Shown: positions 1 to 13,203, counted from the first letter of the stretch. The stretch: DNA of 64,000 bases from Centrapalus pauciflorus (GCA_020465985.1 JAANYP010002036.1:679580-743579), one strand, 5' to 3'. Numbers and translations are program-made. Notes: a model not told the origin generated them from the sequence alone.

Positions 1-3000
1 TTCATAGATAGAAATTGAAGTTGCCCTTTGAGATTTTCAGAACAGAGATTCTCTTCTTTCAATGCTTCAGCTTGAGCAGATTTAATGTCTTCGATGAGAT
101 CAGAAGAGAATACAATTGGAGTCAGGGCATAGCAACACTTTTCCGGATATACTTTTCTACTCAATGCATCCGCGACCACATTGGCTTTGCCGGGATAATA
201 TAGGATCTCGCAATCATAGTCCTTGATAAGCTCCAAGGACGGACGCTGTTTCATGTTCAGATCCTTTTGAGTAAATAGATGTTTGAGACTTTTATGATCG
301 GTGTAAAGCTGACACCGAGTCCCATAGAGATAATGCCGCCAAATTTTTAATGCAAAGGTAATGGCAGCCAACTCAAGATCATGAGTTGGTGCACTTTTCT
401 CGTAATCCTTCAATTGCCTTGAAGCGTAGGCAATGACTTTTCCCCTTTGCATGAGGACACAACCTAAGCCAGTACCAGATGCATCGCTATAAACTACGAA
501 GTCATCATTGTCCTCTAGTAAGGCTAGGATTGGCGCTTGAATGAGTTTCGGTTTCAAAGCTTCAAATGCCTCTTGCTGTTTATCCGCCCATACGAAAGGT
601 GTATTCTTTCGTGTTAGCATCGTGAGGGGTACAGCAATCTTTGAGAAGTCCTTAATGAATCGCCGGTAGTAACCAACCAATCCAAGGAAGCTTCTGATTT
701 CAGAGGCATTGCGAGGTGTTTGCCACTTCTGAACAGCCTCGACTTTGGACGGATCAACGGAGATGCCTTCGTCAGATACAACATGGCCAAGGAATTGAAT
801 CTGTCTGAGCCAAAACTCGCATTTAGAGAATTTTTCATAGAGTCTTTCTTTTCTCAATAACTCTAGCAGTTGACGCAAATGAACAATATGATCAGCCTCC
901 GTTTTGGAGTAAATCAGGATATCGTCTATGAACACGATGACTAACTTATCCAGCATTGGTCTGCACATGCGATTCATGAGATCCATGAACGCCGCTGGTG
1001 CATTCGTTAAACCGAAAGGCATTACGAGAAATTCGTAATGACCATATCTTGTACGGAAGGCTGTCTTTGGAATATCCTCATCTTTAACTTTTAGCCGATG
1101 ATACCCAGAACGAAGATCGATTTTTGAGAAGTAGCTGGCTCCTTGTAGCCGATCAAATAGATCATCAATTCTGGGCAGAGGATACTTATTTTTGATTGTG
1201 ACTTTGTTCAACTCACGGTAGTCGATGCACATTCGGAGAGTTCCGTCTTTCTTTTTAACGAACAAGACAGGTGCACCCCACGGAGATGAACTAGGTCGAA
1301 TAAGTCCCTTCTCTAACAGATCTTGCAATTGTTTTGACATTTCCTGCATTTCTGCAGGCGCGAGTCTGTAGGGAGCTTTAGCGATGGGAGCCGCACCAGG
1401 AACTAAGTCAATGTCGAATTCAACTTGTCATTCCGGTGGCACTCCAGATATATCATCAGGGAATACGTCTGGGAACTCACAGACGATAGGAATATCGAAT
1501 ACAGATTTCTTGTTGACTTCAGAGGCGGATTCAGACGAGACAAAACAAAGATAAGATTCTTGACCCTTAGATAGATATTTACGTGCTTTCTCAACTGATA
1601 TAAAACAATGAGCACCTTTACGTTTGTCACCTTTGATTTCTAACATTCGGCCATCTGAAGTCTTGATTCGGATGATTCGGCGGTTGCAGACGATCGTAGC
1701 CTCGTTGTTTGTTAACCAGTCCATGCCGATGATGACGTCGAACTCTTTTAACGGAATCGGAATAAGATCGAGATTGAACACGATGTTATCAACGAGTAGA
1801 GTGCAGTTACGCTATACGGAATCAGCCATAACATAATTGTTACTGGCTGTCTCTATATCGAGTATAACAGGAAGCTTCGAAGGAAACTTAGATAATCTTT
1901 GTGCAAAAGTAGTTGAGATGTATGAACGACTTGCACCGGAGTCGAATAACACACGCGCAGGTATTGAATTTAGTAAAAACGTACCGGTAACCACATCCGG
2001 GGTTTCTTTCGCTTCCTCCGCCGTTATTTGGAAGGCGCGGGTCCTAACACTTGGAGTTGTAGCTGAGCTTTTCATTGTCCAGCTGATGACTGTGATTGAC
2101 CTCGTTGTCCACTGTGGCACTGATACATGAAGTGTCCACGCTTTCCGCATTTAATACAACCAAGACCTCGCTGGGGGCACTCTTCTCTGCTATGGTCGAT
2201 CCTGCTACACACATAACACGTGACGTCGTCTGGATTACACAATCCCATATGTGATTTTCTGCATCTCTTGCAGAATCGTGGTTCATTTGTAAGCGAGTAA
2301 GCTTAAGCTTTTTGTGGCGAACTGTATTGCTGAGATTGCTGGGATTGTTGGGACTGGGACTTGTTTGGCTTAAAGAATCTGCCGAATCTTTGCTTCTTTG
2401 GGGGAGATGGACAAGTCGGGTTCGTTGATGGAGCGTAGAGTTGATCGCCGTACTCTAAATATCCCCTCTCAATCTGCCTTGGCGCTTCAACCATTTCGAG
2501 ATAAGAATTATACTTTATCGCGGTTATTGGGTGTCGATATCTCGGGTTAAGTCCTCCACGAAATCGATTCATCTTTCTTTCTTCAGTAGCTACCTGATAC
2601 GAAGAATATCCACAGAGCCGTGAGAATTCGTGCTCATACTCGTCTACAGTCTTAGTTCCATGGGTTAATTGCATCAGTTGAACCTCCATCTTGTCTTGTT
2701 GGTCAGCAGGACAATACTTCGAGTTGAACATTTCAAGAAACTGGTCCCATTCTAGAGTCTGGATGACCTCCTCGCCATAAATACTTCTCTGGGTCTTCCA
2801 CCAGGCACGGGCAGCACCCACGAACAGAGCAGATGCATAACTCACTTACTTTGGCTCCAAACAATCAGAGATTCTGAAGATTTCTTCAGTATGGCTTATC
2901 CAATCCATCGCCTGAATTGGGTTGACTGTACCCTCGAAGTTCAGGGCACTGCTGGCTTTAAAATCCTTGAACTTACAGCCTTTCGGCTGCTCAATTTGGA

Positions 3001-3226
3001 CATTCGGGGTAGAGTTATCCGAAGCAGATTCATTATTCTGGATTTGTTTAATTTTTCTCTTATTCTTTTTGTCAGCACGTCTCTTTGCTTCGGCCTCATC
3101 TCTAGCCTGAAGCTGTTCTTGCATATTCTTATTTTGTTGTTCAGTATGTTGGGCTAATAGTTGTTGCATCATTTCAAACATTTGCTGAGGGGTCATGTTG
3201 TTGGGAATGTCACCTGATCCTGACAT
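1..3226 (-). pseudogene. Gypsy gag-pol, decayed (gag, zinc knuckles, protease, RT, RNase H)
   Basis: Gag starts at ATG 3226 (MSGSGDIPNNMTPQQMF) and continues through the retrotransposon gag region (SYASALFVGAARAWW). About 2280-2140 encodes Cys/His zinc knuckles (CIKCGKRGHFMYQC). Protease has the DSGAS active site near 1950. Reverse transcriptase lies in the frame from 1427 to the left edge, with FIDDILIYS at about 932-906 as the catalytic block. RNase H begins near 500 (VVYSDASG), and PGKANVVADALS marks its end. Lesions: in-frame stops at 2846-2848, 2303-2305, 2072-2074, 1812-1814 and 1428-1430, plus a frame change between the zinc knuckles and protease near 2070. From 1427 to base 3 the RT/RNase H frame looks open at every point I checked. 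Integrase would lie beyond the window. The product would be a reverse-transcribing polyprotein; this copy cannot make it whole. Confidence 0.9.
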
Positions 3227-3408
3227 ATTTACCGAAAATTAAAACCATTTAACTATCAGTTTATAGACTTAGATCTATGTACCCTTTTTCCCATCCTAAC
3301 AGTCTGTACATCTATCTCAGTTCAAACCACCTAGTTGATTGATACATATGTATTGCTTCAGTTTGAGACCAAGTATTACTCACGTAATACTTGATTCACT
3401 CAAACTAT

Positions 3409-3422
3409 GGGCTCTGATACCA
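3409..3422 (-). other. Primer binding site, initiator tRNA-Met type
   Basis: The minus strand reads TGGTATCAGAGCCC three bases after the LTR end. This is the usual plant retrotransposon primer site for initiator tRNA-Met. Confidence 0.88.
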
Positions 3423-3425
3423 TCC

Positions 3426-4673
3426 TGTGAATACCACCCCTTACGGGGCAGTCGTCACGAGTCTAGGTCCCACATTATGCAACACGATATCAATCATAAC
3501 TAAGATAGAGTAATTTAAGTTGCGGAATTTCAAATTACAAGTACAAACATTAGGATAAGTTTAATACAATTTTAGTTCAGATTACAGTTTTCTAATTAAA
3601 CTTATAAACGGCACAAGTCTAATCTAATTCATGTCATCATACAATCAAGATGACTCTACCCAAAACCACCACATTGTCATCTTCCAATCAGTACCAAAAA
3701 GGGTTTGCTGAGTAGAGGTCTATGAAAACTTCTGTCTTGATCTTGTAAGACCTAAGAACTAGGTCCAGCAGGTGACTTTCCTTTATCTTTTCCTGTAAAA
3801 AGGTCAAATAGCAACTGTAAGCAAAGCTTAGTGAGAATATAGATTTTCAGAGTAAATGCATAAATCAAGCGGATCATGGGTCAAAGCGTGATATGTCTGG
3901 ACTGCCGCTACAGCCACTCATCATTGAGATATAGAATTCATAGAATTGGATGATGTTCAGCCCACGCTCACGCTTTTAGTGGAAGCTATCCACTTATGCT
4001 GGGTCTGCTACCAGCGGTCTTCATGGGGGAACATCGGAGTGTCTATACCAAGTTCAATAGAACTGGTAAAGTAGCATGGTCTAGAACAATAGACCGACAA
4101 GGCTAATCATGCTAAGCTGAATCAATATGTCAAAGATGCGAGTAATAATGAAAGCATAAGTCATCAAGGTCATGATAGCAATAAACTCATAGCAATATCT
4201 AAAATGAATAGTAAGTACAATGTCATGCGAAATGATAAGTCAAATAGCTATGATGATCCACAGGGCATCACCGAACCATGGTTTGCACAGGTCACAATCC
4301 AGCTGAGCTTTCATGAATGTCAAATAATCTATCATCAACAATATATCTCAACCGGAAGTCTAGCATGCAAAACTGAATATCTATAACTCACTGGTCTGGG
4401 GTCTTTATCAAGCAGATTTATAATCCACCACCTGAGTTATCCCAGGATTTATCTTTAATCTTGATCTATCTGTTCTCTGGCTTTTCTTTTCTAATCAGTG
4501 ACCCACTTTCAAGATCTTTCAACCTCTAATTCTTTGTTCAGATTTATCTAGAACCTGTCCAGAATTTATCATATAGTATCATTAGCTTTAAGCTTTTAAA
4601 TCTTTATTTAATATGATTCTGATAAAAGATAACTCGTTGATCATTTTGTTTGTTTCTTTAAATTCTCAAAAGA

Positions 4674-4736
<63 letters not shown>

Positions 4737-5831
4737 TGGTACTGTAATTGTATAATATCAATTATTAATGATTTTAATTTATCAAAACAGGATATTCGGA
4801 TTCGGAGCATCCGGATTTGGATCCTACGGATTCGGGTCCACCGGATTCGGACCGGACCGAACCGAAATGCTTTATCCGAATTACACCATCCGAACTCGGG
4901 TCATCCGAGTTCGGACCACCTTCCATCCGAAATGAGTAATCCGAATTAGATGCTTCATCCGAAAAGGCACCATCCGAATTTGACATTAGATCCGAATTCG
5001 GATCCTATACTTAGAAAATTTCCAGGTTTGTTCTTGGTGTTCTTAACTTTATGCATACGGGTTTTTCATGAAAATTTCACAAAACTGATTTTCATTAACA
5101 TGCAACTTAATAATATGTTATATTATCATTATTGGGTTGTTTTTATATCATTTTCCCTATCAAAAACATCATAAATTTATCAAGATCATCCAAATTATGC
5201 TATTTTTTCAAGAACACTAATTTTACAAAAATACATATTTCTTCTTTATTTGAATGATCCAACCCACTATTTGTGTTTCTATGACTTCTATTAACTTAGA
5301 TTCATGATTATCTATTAAAAATTCATACATGCAATACAACAAATTCATATTTTAGTTCCCAAGCTTCGGTTTTTAGAAAAACCGAACCAAAATACATAAA
5401 ACTTCAAAATTAAACTAAAGATTACCTTGAATGTTGTCAATTGATGGTGTTTGATGATCTTTATAACCTTCACTTGTCTTTAATTCATCAATTTAATGCA
5501 AAGTTATGGATTTTTGATGAAAATTTAGGAGAGCCGTGGGTTAGTGAGAGAGGGAAGAGAGAGGGTATGATTTCTAAATTGTGTGATAATGAGGAATTAA
5601 AAGTCTTTATGTCTTTTTATTTTCAACTTTATGATGTTGTCACTTTTGATCCCTCAACATCTAATTCTTTTTAATTAAATAACTTATCTTCATTTTTATC
5701 ATTTCTAATATAACTTATCTTAATTAAATATTTTCATTACCTAATTAGAATTGCAATACAAATAATGTAATAAAATTACATTATTGAATCAAAACAGAAA
5801 TTAAAGTTAAGTCAAAAGCTAGGTTGTTACA
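3426..5831 (-). repeat. 5' LTR of the left Gypsy element
   Basis: On the minus strand it begins TGTAACAACC at 5831 and ends ATTCACA at 3426, three bases before the primer site. At 2406 bp it is long for a plant LTR. It holds a (TA)n tract (4676-4734), a patch of CCGAATTCGG-like words (about 4790-5010) and an AT-rich U3-like part. No coding function is inferred; open frames inside are by-products. Confidence 0.85.
4790..5010. repeat. CCGAATTCGG-like iterated words inside the LTR
   Basis: Variants of the palindrome TCCGAATTCGGA recur many times, split by short spacers. The same wording occurs in the LTR of the right-hand Gypsy element (62265-62560), so it is a family trait of these LTRs and not a local expansion. 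Confidence 0.7.
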
Positions 5832-7187
5832 ATTTGTATATTTGTAATATTATTAATATTGCAATTCATTCAACTATATTTACATTTATTTTAATAATTT
5901 TTATTACTTTTATTTTTTAGAAATTATAATTATTTATATATATAATTTATTTATATTTTTCAAATTTATATATTACTCATATAAATAGTTAAATACTTAC
6001 ATATCTTTAATTAATTTATTTTTTAAGTGCATATGTTTTACTTTATTTTAGAATACATACATACATGTATGTATGTATGTATACATATATAGCATTTTAA
6101 TTAATATATATATTTTTTGAAACTAAATTTTTTTATATGTATATAAACTACATATGTCTAAAGATAGTTGAATTGAACAAAATATAAAAATTTGACATAT
6201 TATTTGTATAAACTAAATTAACTTGTTAAAATTTTGTTATGACTTTGTATGTGTTTTTGTTATGCTTAATGATTAATACATTAAACATTTGTAATTTATA
6301 TGAATATTAACTTTATGAAATAAATAAATTAGTATGAATTACACGTTAATTATTATATTTTATTAAGTTAAAATTACATTGAACATATGATATTTATACA
6401 ATTAGAAAAACAAACTAAAACTAAAATATAAAAATTAATACTATGTGTGTAAATTTGGACAAAAGTTGATCAAATTTATAAATATTTATATAAATTAATA
6501 TAAAGTAGAGATAAAAGATAAATAAACTAAATGTATAACTAGTTAAAAACTTTTTAAATGAAAAGTAATAAAATAAATAAATACTATTTTAAAAACTAAA
6601 TATATAAATATTTCAATATATATTTAAAATTTAAATGTAAGAACAATAATAAAACAATTATTAACAAAAACTATCAACAATACAATAAATTAAACTTAGT
6701 CATATACAATTTCTTTTTCAATTACTAGAACTTAGTCATAAATACATAAACTATAATTTAGGAAATAATAATACAAGCAATAATAATGTAAAATAAATAA
6801 TGAAAATAAAACTTATTAAATAATTTATTACTTCAATTAAATTTTAATAGTAATAAAAGAAAATATATTAAATAAATAATAAAAGAATAATAAATCATTA
6901 AGGAAATGATATATAAAAGAAATAATTTGGTTAGGGACCAAACATGAAATAAAATGAAAGGGTAAAATCGTCATTTTTAAAAAAAATTGGGTAAAGGACT
7001 AAAAGCATAACAAAACGCCAACTATAAGTACTATAATTGTAATTTTATCATGAAAATGACGGTAACCATAATTTTCATATAAGCACAGGGACGAAAATTG
7101 TAATTACCCTAATTTTTATTTAGATATATAAATAACTATGAGATAAAATAATATTTAAATTTATTAGATTTTAATTTTATTAGTTTC

Positions 7188-7225
<38 letters not shown>

Positions 7226-7413
7226 GATTTAGATTTGATTGATTTATATTAGATTAATGATATCCTATTTAAATTGTATATATTTTAATATTAAAATATT
7301 CTCATTTATTATATTATATAGATTATTTTGTTATATTTATAATAATATTTAAGTTCCATGTGTATTTTAAAATAGATATATTTATTATATATTCATCCCT
7401 ATATTAAACATCA
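5832..7413. other. AT-rich intergenic DNA with transposon debris
   Basis: No gene is seen. Simple repeats include ATGT/ACAT around 6057-6087 and about a dozen AAT units at 7187-7224. The stretch 6930-7115 has 'gggaccaaa ... gggacgaaaattgtaattaccc' wording like the ends of the long-TIR MULE family at 19614 and 29492, so it is probably a degraded relative. Confidence 0.5.
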
Positions 7414-8672
7414 ACGAGTTATTAACACCCGCGCGTTGCTGCGGGGTCAAAAATATTAATTACAAACATAAATATAAAAACAAACGAATAAAAATATTTT
7501 TCAATCAATTCAAATAACGAAACACAACTGAATCAGGATCGAAGAGTGAAAGAAGCAAGACAAATGATATCATTAGTTAGTTCTTATCATTGGTTTCTAA
7601 ATTTTGCAATGTTAAAATTACAAAAAACGTCTTATGAAATTGGATTGGAACCAGATTTACTTAATTAAATATTCATATCCATAATTTGAAATTTTGACAT
7701 TGATTAGATTTAATCGTCAATTTAATTTGTTGGTTTTACGATCAAATCAAATAAATTTATAACGATAATGTCTCTAATACATTGATTAGGGTTGGTCAAC
7801 GGTATCATAGTAGTGTTCAATGTTATACATTATCATATGTAATAAAAAAAATCTAAAGATTAAATAGTTACATTTTAATAATAAAGTAATTTCATTAGAA
7901 TTTTGTATCGTGCATTTGAATTATAAAGTCTTTTTCATACAATTAAACGTAACATAATAGTTTAAAAATAAAACTCCGAACATAAATATAATTAAAATCA
8001 TAATTTTAACTGTGTAAGAAAATGTTGTAATAATAAATGTTAAAATAGGACTAAACAAAATCTTATTCAAATAAAAAGGCTAAAAAAAAGATAACGCTAA
8101 GATAATGTCGTGCTATGAAAACATTAAATTTAAAATAAAAAGAACGAAAAAATGTCATTGACTTACTCCATTCATTTGAATAATAAATTCTTTTCAATAC
8201 AATTAAACATAACTCCAAACATAAGTATAATTAAAATCATAATTTTAAGTGTGTAATAAAATACTATAATAATAAATGTTAAAATAGGAGTAAAATAAAA
8301 GGGCTAAATAAAAGATTTCGCTAAGATAATGATGTGTTATGAGAAAATTAAATTTAAAATAAAAAAGAAAAATGACATTGGCTTACTCCATCCATTTGAA
8401 TACTAAAGTCTTTTTTCATACAATTAAATATAACTACAAACATAAGTATAACTAAAATCATAATTTTAAGTGTGTAATAAAATATTGTAATAATAAATGT
8501 TAAAATAGGAGTAAACAAAAATTTATTAAAATAAAAGGGCTAAATAAAAGATAACGCTAAGATAAGAGTTTGTTATGAAAAATTGAAATTAGAAAAAAAA
8601 AAAAGAAAAGAAAAGAAAACACGCCATTGGCAGAGGCGATATGGTAAATGTGTATATATATATAATACATGA
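7414..8672 (-). mobile_element. Candidate non-autonomous Helitron
   Basis: On the minus strand a GC-rich hairpin (7428-7445) is followed by a short AT spacer and CTCG at 7417-7414, bordered by T. A possible 5' end (TCATGTATTATA) lies at 8672, bordered by A. CTCG departs from the usual CTRR end, but the same hairpin-to-CAACGAG layout recurs at 35331, so a family end is likely. The 5' limit is a guess. Confidence 0.35.
7912..8600. repeat. Three tandem copies of a 220-250 bp unit
   Basis: Units start near 7912, 8171 and 8390. Each begins with TTTGAAT(A/T) followed by an AAG/ATTC TTTT(C) block and contains AAAATCATAATTTTAA and a GATAACGCTAAGATAA-like end. Divergence is visible by eye, so the array is old. 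It lies inside the candidate Helitron. Confidence 0.65.
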
Positions 8673-9644
8673 TCAATAAACTAGTCATCTATTATATTAC
8701 CTAATACCTATCTACCGTTAGAAAATTAATTTACGGATCAACCAAGGTTAATTATCATAATCAAAATCTTACACATAATACATAAGTAATTTTATCCATT
8801 ACTCGTGATATCATGTATCATCATCAACACTTGATCTGTAATTAATATTTATACAATATCTATCTAATTCTACAATAGTTTGATTTGAATTCAAATTAAA
8901 TCAATCAATAGAACTCTACATACTTCCCCAATTAATAATTATAATATAGTAAAAATATTATAAGTAAGAAACGAAAGTATTTTACATATATATTTAAAAG
9001 GATAGAAAACTAATTGTTTATGATAAATAAATATATTATTTTTTAGAAAAAATTACTATATGTATATTTAAGTTTTAATGTATATAGAATTTATGTAAAC
9101 AATTATGTAGTTTGGTTTTATACAGTCGAATCATACACTAATTGAGCTTGCTTAGACCATAAATGATCCACTGATGGATATTCCATCTTTCTAGAAGTAA
9201 ACTTGTATTAACTAAGCAGTTGTTTGTTTACTTTTTAATGAAATCATTAAAAAGCTCGTTCAATAGTTAAACCATCTTCTAATAATTTCATTCAACACTA
9301 AACAAACATGGTCTAACTCTTAGTCATCTTGATAACACGTACAACCAATCTTAGTCTTCTACAATATTAAAGCACCTATATGTCCACAAATCCAATGTAC
9401 ATCAAGCCCAAACAAAACACATCAAGATCGACCAATTTACATTTTGTCGGAGAAAAGGTTGCATATAAAGAGCGACAAGAGTTGCAGGTTGGTTATATAT
9501 GTCTAATAAGGATCAACTTGCTAATATAAATATCAGTTTACTTGTTTGTTTTTCAAGCTTTTAGGTTGCCCCTCAGTCACCCTTTTGCTTTTTGGGACAT
9601 ACAAATACTAGTGTAGGTGTGTTGGCTAATGTATACATAGCACA
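8673..9644. other. AT-rich intergenic DNA, nothing recognised
   Basis: No long frame, RNA gene or clear terminal repeats were found here. Confidence 0.5.
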
Positions 9645-9652
9645 TAAGTAGA

Positions 9653-10068
9653 CAGGGTCGTCCCATGAATTTTGGTGGCCCTGTACGATAATTACATAGT
9701 AGACTCTTAAATGTGAAGATATTTGAATTTATAAAAACATTATTAGTTATTAGTAGTCTAGCAATTACTATATATATAATAAAACATTTTAACCAATGAT
9801 ATTAAAACATGTTCATATGACTTGAACAAAATAATTAATTTCAAAACTATATTTATCTAAAAAGGCATTGCTATACGTTTTTTTTACTAATCAAACATCC
9901 TCACACTCACATATATTTTTGTTAACGACGTAAGACACATTAATTAAACTTAAGCAGACTTTAGCTTTTCACATTTTTTTCGATCACCCATCAATTTTCC
10001 GATGAGACCCTGTCAAACTTGGGGCCCTGAGCGGTCGCACTTACTGCACACCCTCAGGGCCGGCCCTG
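9653..10068. mobile_element. Short non-autonomous hAT element
   Basis: Ends are CAGGGTCGTCCC and GGGCCGGCCCTG, which are imperfect inverted repeats of the hAT CAGGG type. Flanking octamers TAAGTAGA (9645-9652) and TCAGTAGG (10069-10076) match at 6 of 8 bases, as expected for an aged 8-bp target duplication. It has no coding capacity. Confidence 0.65.
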
Positions 10069-10076
10069 TCAGTAGG

Positions 10077-11450
10077 GTTCTAGGTTTATGTGTATATAAA
10101 TTGCAAATATACTGCAATTATACGTAAATAGCGTTGTAGTTCATTGTATCAATTGCTGAAGGGTGAGAGGAAAGTTATAAAGTCAGGTTGTCATCATTAG
10201 AACAAAATTTTTCCGGACTATACACCTTCAGCATAAGATTAGGCTCAAAATGCTTTACTAGTCACGATTTAACAAAATGAGGAAGACAGGAGAAATTAAT
10301 AAACGGGCATCATTCTTTACTCCAACATCACCATCTACAAGACTTTTCACCTTGTAGGCTTTCAATGCAAGGCCCTCACCTTGTAGGCTTTCAATGCAAG
10401 GCACTGGTGGTTCTGAATAAAAAAACAACTGGAGGGAAAAGTAGTGGACATGAGCCTCTTTCGTTTGAGTTTTGTTTTGTATAAAATCGTTGTGACCCTA
10501 GTGCAAAAATGATTAGAATGCTTTGAAGGTGATGGCCAGTTGAAGAGCCGATAGCTATAGCCATAGGGAGCGATATTAAGGGGATTGCTTCCATTCATCG
10601 CCTTACTAAAGAGGGTTGCCTTCAAATCAAGAGGGATAAAATAGAGTATTCGCCTTGAACAGGGATCCTATGGGAATTTTCAAGGGATCCTAGGGAGCGG
10701 TTCTAAGGGGATTGCTTCCATTCATCGGCTTAGGGTTCTTAGTACAACTTCGTTTGGCCCTTATACGTTCCAATTCATTGCTAAGGCAGCTCAAAAGTCT
10801 AGTACTTCGGGGCAGTAACTCAAAGTGGTACCAGGTCAGTACCTAACTATCAGCTTCCACTAAATACGCGATAATGCTAACTCATGTGCAAAAAAACATG
10901 GTCAGTCACCGACCTCTTAGGTTTATTCAGGAAAAACAAAAAAAAATATCGTTAAGGTCCCATAGATAAAACCTAATATGAAGGGTATACAACATAAACC
11001 GTATAAGTCTGAACCCTGTTAGTTACGTCCTTCCCCCTTCAAGAGCCGGGCTGCTACCCCAATCAAGTTCTTCCTAGCGTACATATTGGGCATGCAGATT
11101 GGGTCTTTCTCTAATATAATACCTAATAGTTAGATTAAGCATTAGGCATAACTTCAAATGTAAAGCATCTTGTTTTCTCTTGAAGCTTTTGCCTAGGAGC
11201 TCGGATTCCAACATCTCGTTAGAAGGCTGTCGCTTGAATTTTTCTATAGAACTAGAAATAGTTAAGAATACAATGAGTCATGATTCATGTGAATCGTCAT
11301 TGTTTAGGCGCGCAACCATCAATTTTTCTGAACTCTCAAATCCTAATTTGAGTAATAGAACCATCCGTTCGGTATTGAGCATGAAACTAAAAGGATGCAT
11401 ATATGCTAACTTACCGAAAAGTGCTTTGGTTTTATTTATATGATATCTTG
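10077..11450. other. Moderate-GC non-coding block, possible organelle-derived DNA
   Basis: Base composition is clearly less AT-rich than the neighbours. A 26-bp segment is duplicated in tandem (about 10347-10400, CACCTTGTAGGCTTTCAATG), and AAGGGGATTGCTTCCATTCA occurs twice (near 10577 and 10708). An 87-codon frame at 11180-11443 is not recognised. Style and composition suggest plant mitochondrial intergenic DNA, but no organelle gene is seen, so this is only a hypothesis. Confidence 0.3.
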
Positions 11451-12465
11451 AGGTTAGTAAATTAAGTCATCTGTTGGTGAATAAAAAAAATAAAAAAAAG
11501 GTAAGTAATTTAAACCAGAAAAATGTTAAATTATTTCATCTTTTCTATGCTCTTTATTGTTGTTATTGTTTACAATCATGCTTATGTTGCTGCCTTTGTT
11601 TTCGTTTGTTTTTCAGTTTATATTAATCACACAGATAACACCCATCTCGATATGATTTTGTTTGTTTTTATTGTTTAGAATCACATTTTTGACGTTGTGC
11701 AAATACACTTTAACACTTGTTTGTTTTTTATTTTTTAAATATTTTCCTCGACTGTATGTCTGTATATTAATTATTTTTTGATTGTGCAATTAACTAACGA
11801 CTTGAAAATGCATGTGGTTTCGATCAATTTTGTGATTATATTTGATCATATTAGTAATTTTATTATAAAAGCTTCTAAAAAAATTATTCATTATAATGTA
11901 TTAAAGAACCACACCAATCAAAATGGAATGGATTACTATTAATCCCTGTCATTAATTCTCCCTCACATTACCACTAGCCTTCCTTATTGAATTCACTAAA
12001 CATTTTAAATAAGTGATATCATATCATATATTGGATAAACAAAGGTTTGCACAACACAAATTTCACAATGAGCAATTTTGCAGAAACGATTGACACCAAA
12101 ACACAACACAAACGCCGGCACTAATACGCTACAAGACAAAACACAAACTTCCACAAAGACTTTCTGCTACCACACATGTCGTTGCAAAAGGCCCATTACA
12201 ATGACAAAAAAGTTGATTTTTGCCTTTGGCAAGTAATCGAGGAAATGCCTCATCGATGAATTTAACTCAAATTGTGCATTTTGTGCTTAATTTTATGTAA
12301 TTTCATGTAGCTTAATTTGTAATGAATTTTTAGGGCATCATGATCAAATGCAAAACTCCACTTAATTTTATGTAATTTTCATATTATTTTTCTAAAGTTT
12401 TCATATATATCCCGTTAGCAAACTCAATTATCTCTTATATTTCACTACATTATAAGAACAATATA
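11451..12465. other. 3' flank of BSP1, AT-rich
   Basis: It contains TTTATGTAATTTCATGTA (near 12291) and a GGGCATCATG-like word, echoing the 3' flanks of BSP3, BSP4 and BSP5. Otherwise nothing is recognised. Confidence 0.5.
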
Positions 12466-13164
12466 TCAATGTCGTCCATATTTAGCCTTGTAGTCCTTCC
12501 ACAGTTGATCAACGGACTTCCCTGTCAATTCATTAAAGTACTTCACCGTGTAAGTATACCTCATCTTCTTGTTCAGCTTGGCAACGAACCCTGGGGTGAT
12601 CCCGTCACAATACTCAAGAAATCGAGCCGTGTAATCATACCCTTGATCCCACTTATTTCCTTCGCCTGGTTTTACAAAGTCTTCCTGTGTGTAGTTTGCT
12701 TTTATCGTCGTGAATTCTGCAATCCCTTCAAGCAATGGTGATGGCGTACGACCCTGGCCATCCCATTGAAAAACATGAGTCATTTCATGGTATAACAGGG
12801 ATGTGAAATCCCTTTTCAAGTTCTTCCCATCGAACTTCTTTAAATAAGTGGAACTAACATTAATTTTGTTATTTCCCCAAGTGCTTCCGTCCGCTTCATC
12901 ATGCATCACGATATATACGATCACAGTATCAACATGCTTTCGGTCGGAGGGGTTGTTTTGTTGGAAGACAGTCGACCATATGAATTTGTTTATCGGACCC
13001 ATTATTTGCTTTGTGTAGGGAATTCCGATTTCTTTTTCGAAACGCATGCCACCAGGAGTTTTGGGGACTAGGTTGTATACTTGGTAGTCCACGGCGGAGA
13101 TTCGATGGAAAGATATCGAGAAGGTTAGGAGGGTACACAGATAAACGAAGAAATCGGAAGCCAT
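12466..13164 (-). CDS. Basic secretory protein (BSP/PR-17 family), copy 1
   Basis: The 232-residue protein begins with a signal peptide (about residues 1-24, ending ISA before VDY), so it should be secreted to the apoplast. The family (plant and bacterial basic secretory peptidase domain; tobacco NtPRp27 is a known member) is linked to defence. The zinc-binding HExxH is intact as HEMTH at 126-130 in HEMTHVFQWDG, followed by EGIAEF (146-151), which may supply a further ligand. WDQGYDYTARFLEYC near 172-186 is the other conserved block. Sequons lie at NVS (102) and NYT (157). The gene is a single exon, usual for this family, and the start is followed directly by the signal peptide. Proteolytic activity is inferred from the motif. 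It is the leftmost of five same-strand copies. Confidence 0.93.
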   Translation of the reverse strand: MASDFFVYLCTLLTFSISFHRISAVDYQVYNLVPKTPGGMRFEKEIGIPYTKQIMGPINKFIWSTVFQQNNPSDRKHVDTVIVYIVMHDEADGSTWGNNKINVSSTYLKKFDGKNLKRDFTSLLYHEMTHVFQWDGQGRTPSPLLEGIAEFTTIKANYTQEDFVKPGEGNKWDQGYDYTARFLEYCDGITPGFVAKLNKKMRYTYTVKYFNELTGKSVDQLWKDYKAKYGRH

Positions 13165-13203
13165 GTATCATATACACACAACTTTAGGTGATCGAATGAA
13201 GCG

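Larger units (their letters stand above)
1..5831 (-). mobile_element. Ty3/Gypsy LTR retrotransposon, 5' part, runs off the left edge
   Basis: The element reads on the minus strand. It has a long 5' LTR (3426-5831), a tRNA-Met type primer site (3409-3422), gag (from 3226) and protease, reverse transcriptase and RNase H running to base 1. Integrase and the 3' LTR lie outside the window. The LTR has TG...CA ends; 5832-5836 (ATTTG) would be one half of the target duplication, whose partner is not visible. Long LTRs and the gag/RT wording resemble chromoviruses of the Tekay/Del type, and the related element at the right edge has a chromodomain-like tail. The lineage call is inference. Several stops and a frame change show that it is not autonomous. 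Confidence 0.88.

Noticed and set aside
1403..2130. Frames antisense or out of phase to the Gypsy gag-pol region
   Set aside because: They shadow the real minus-strand protease/RT frame, whose DSGAS and FIDD motifs define the correct phase.
4774..4986. Ser/Gly/Asp-rich 70-codon frame
   Set aside because: It is produced by the CCGAATTCGG word array inside the Gypsy LTR.
11180..11443. 87-codon frame in the moderate-GC block
   Set aside because: It is not recognised and lacks flanking gene signals; length is compatible with chance at this composition.
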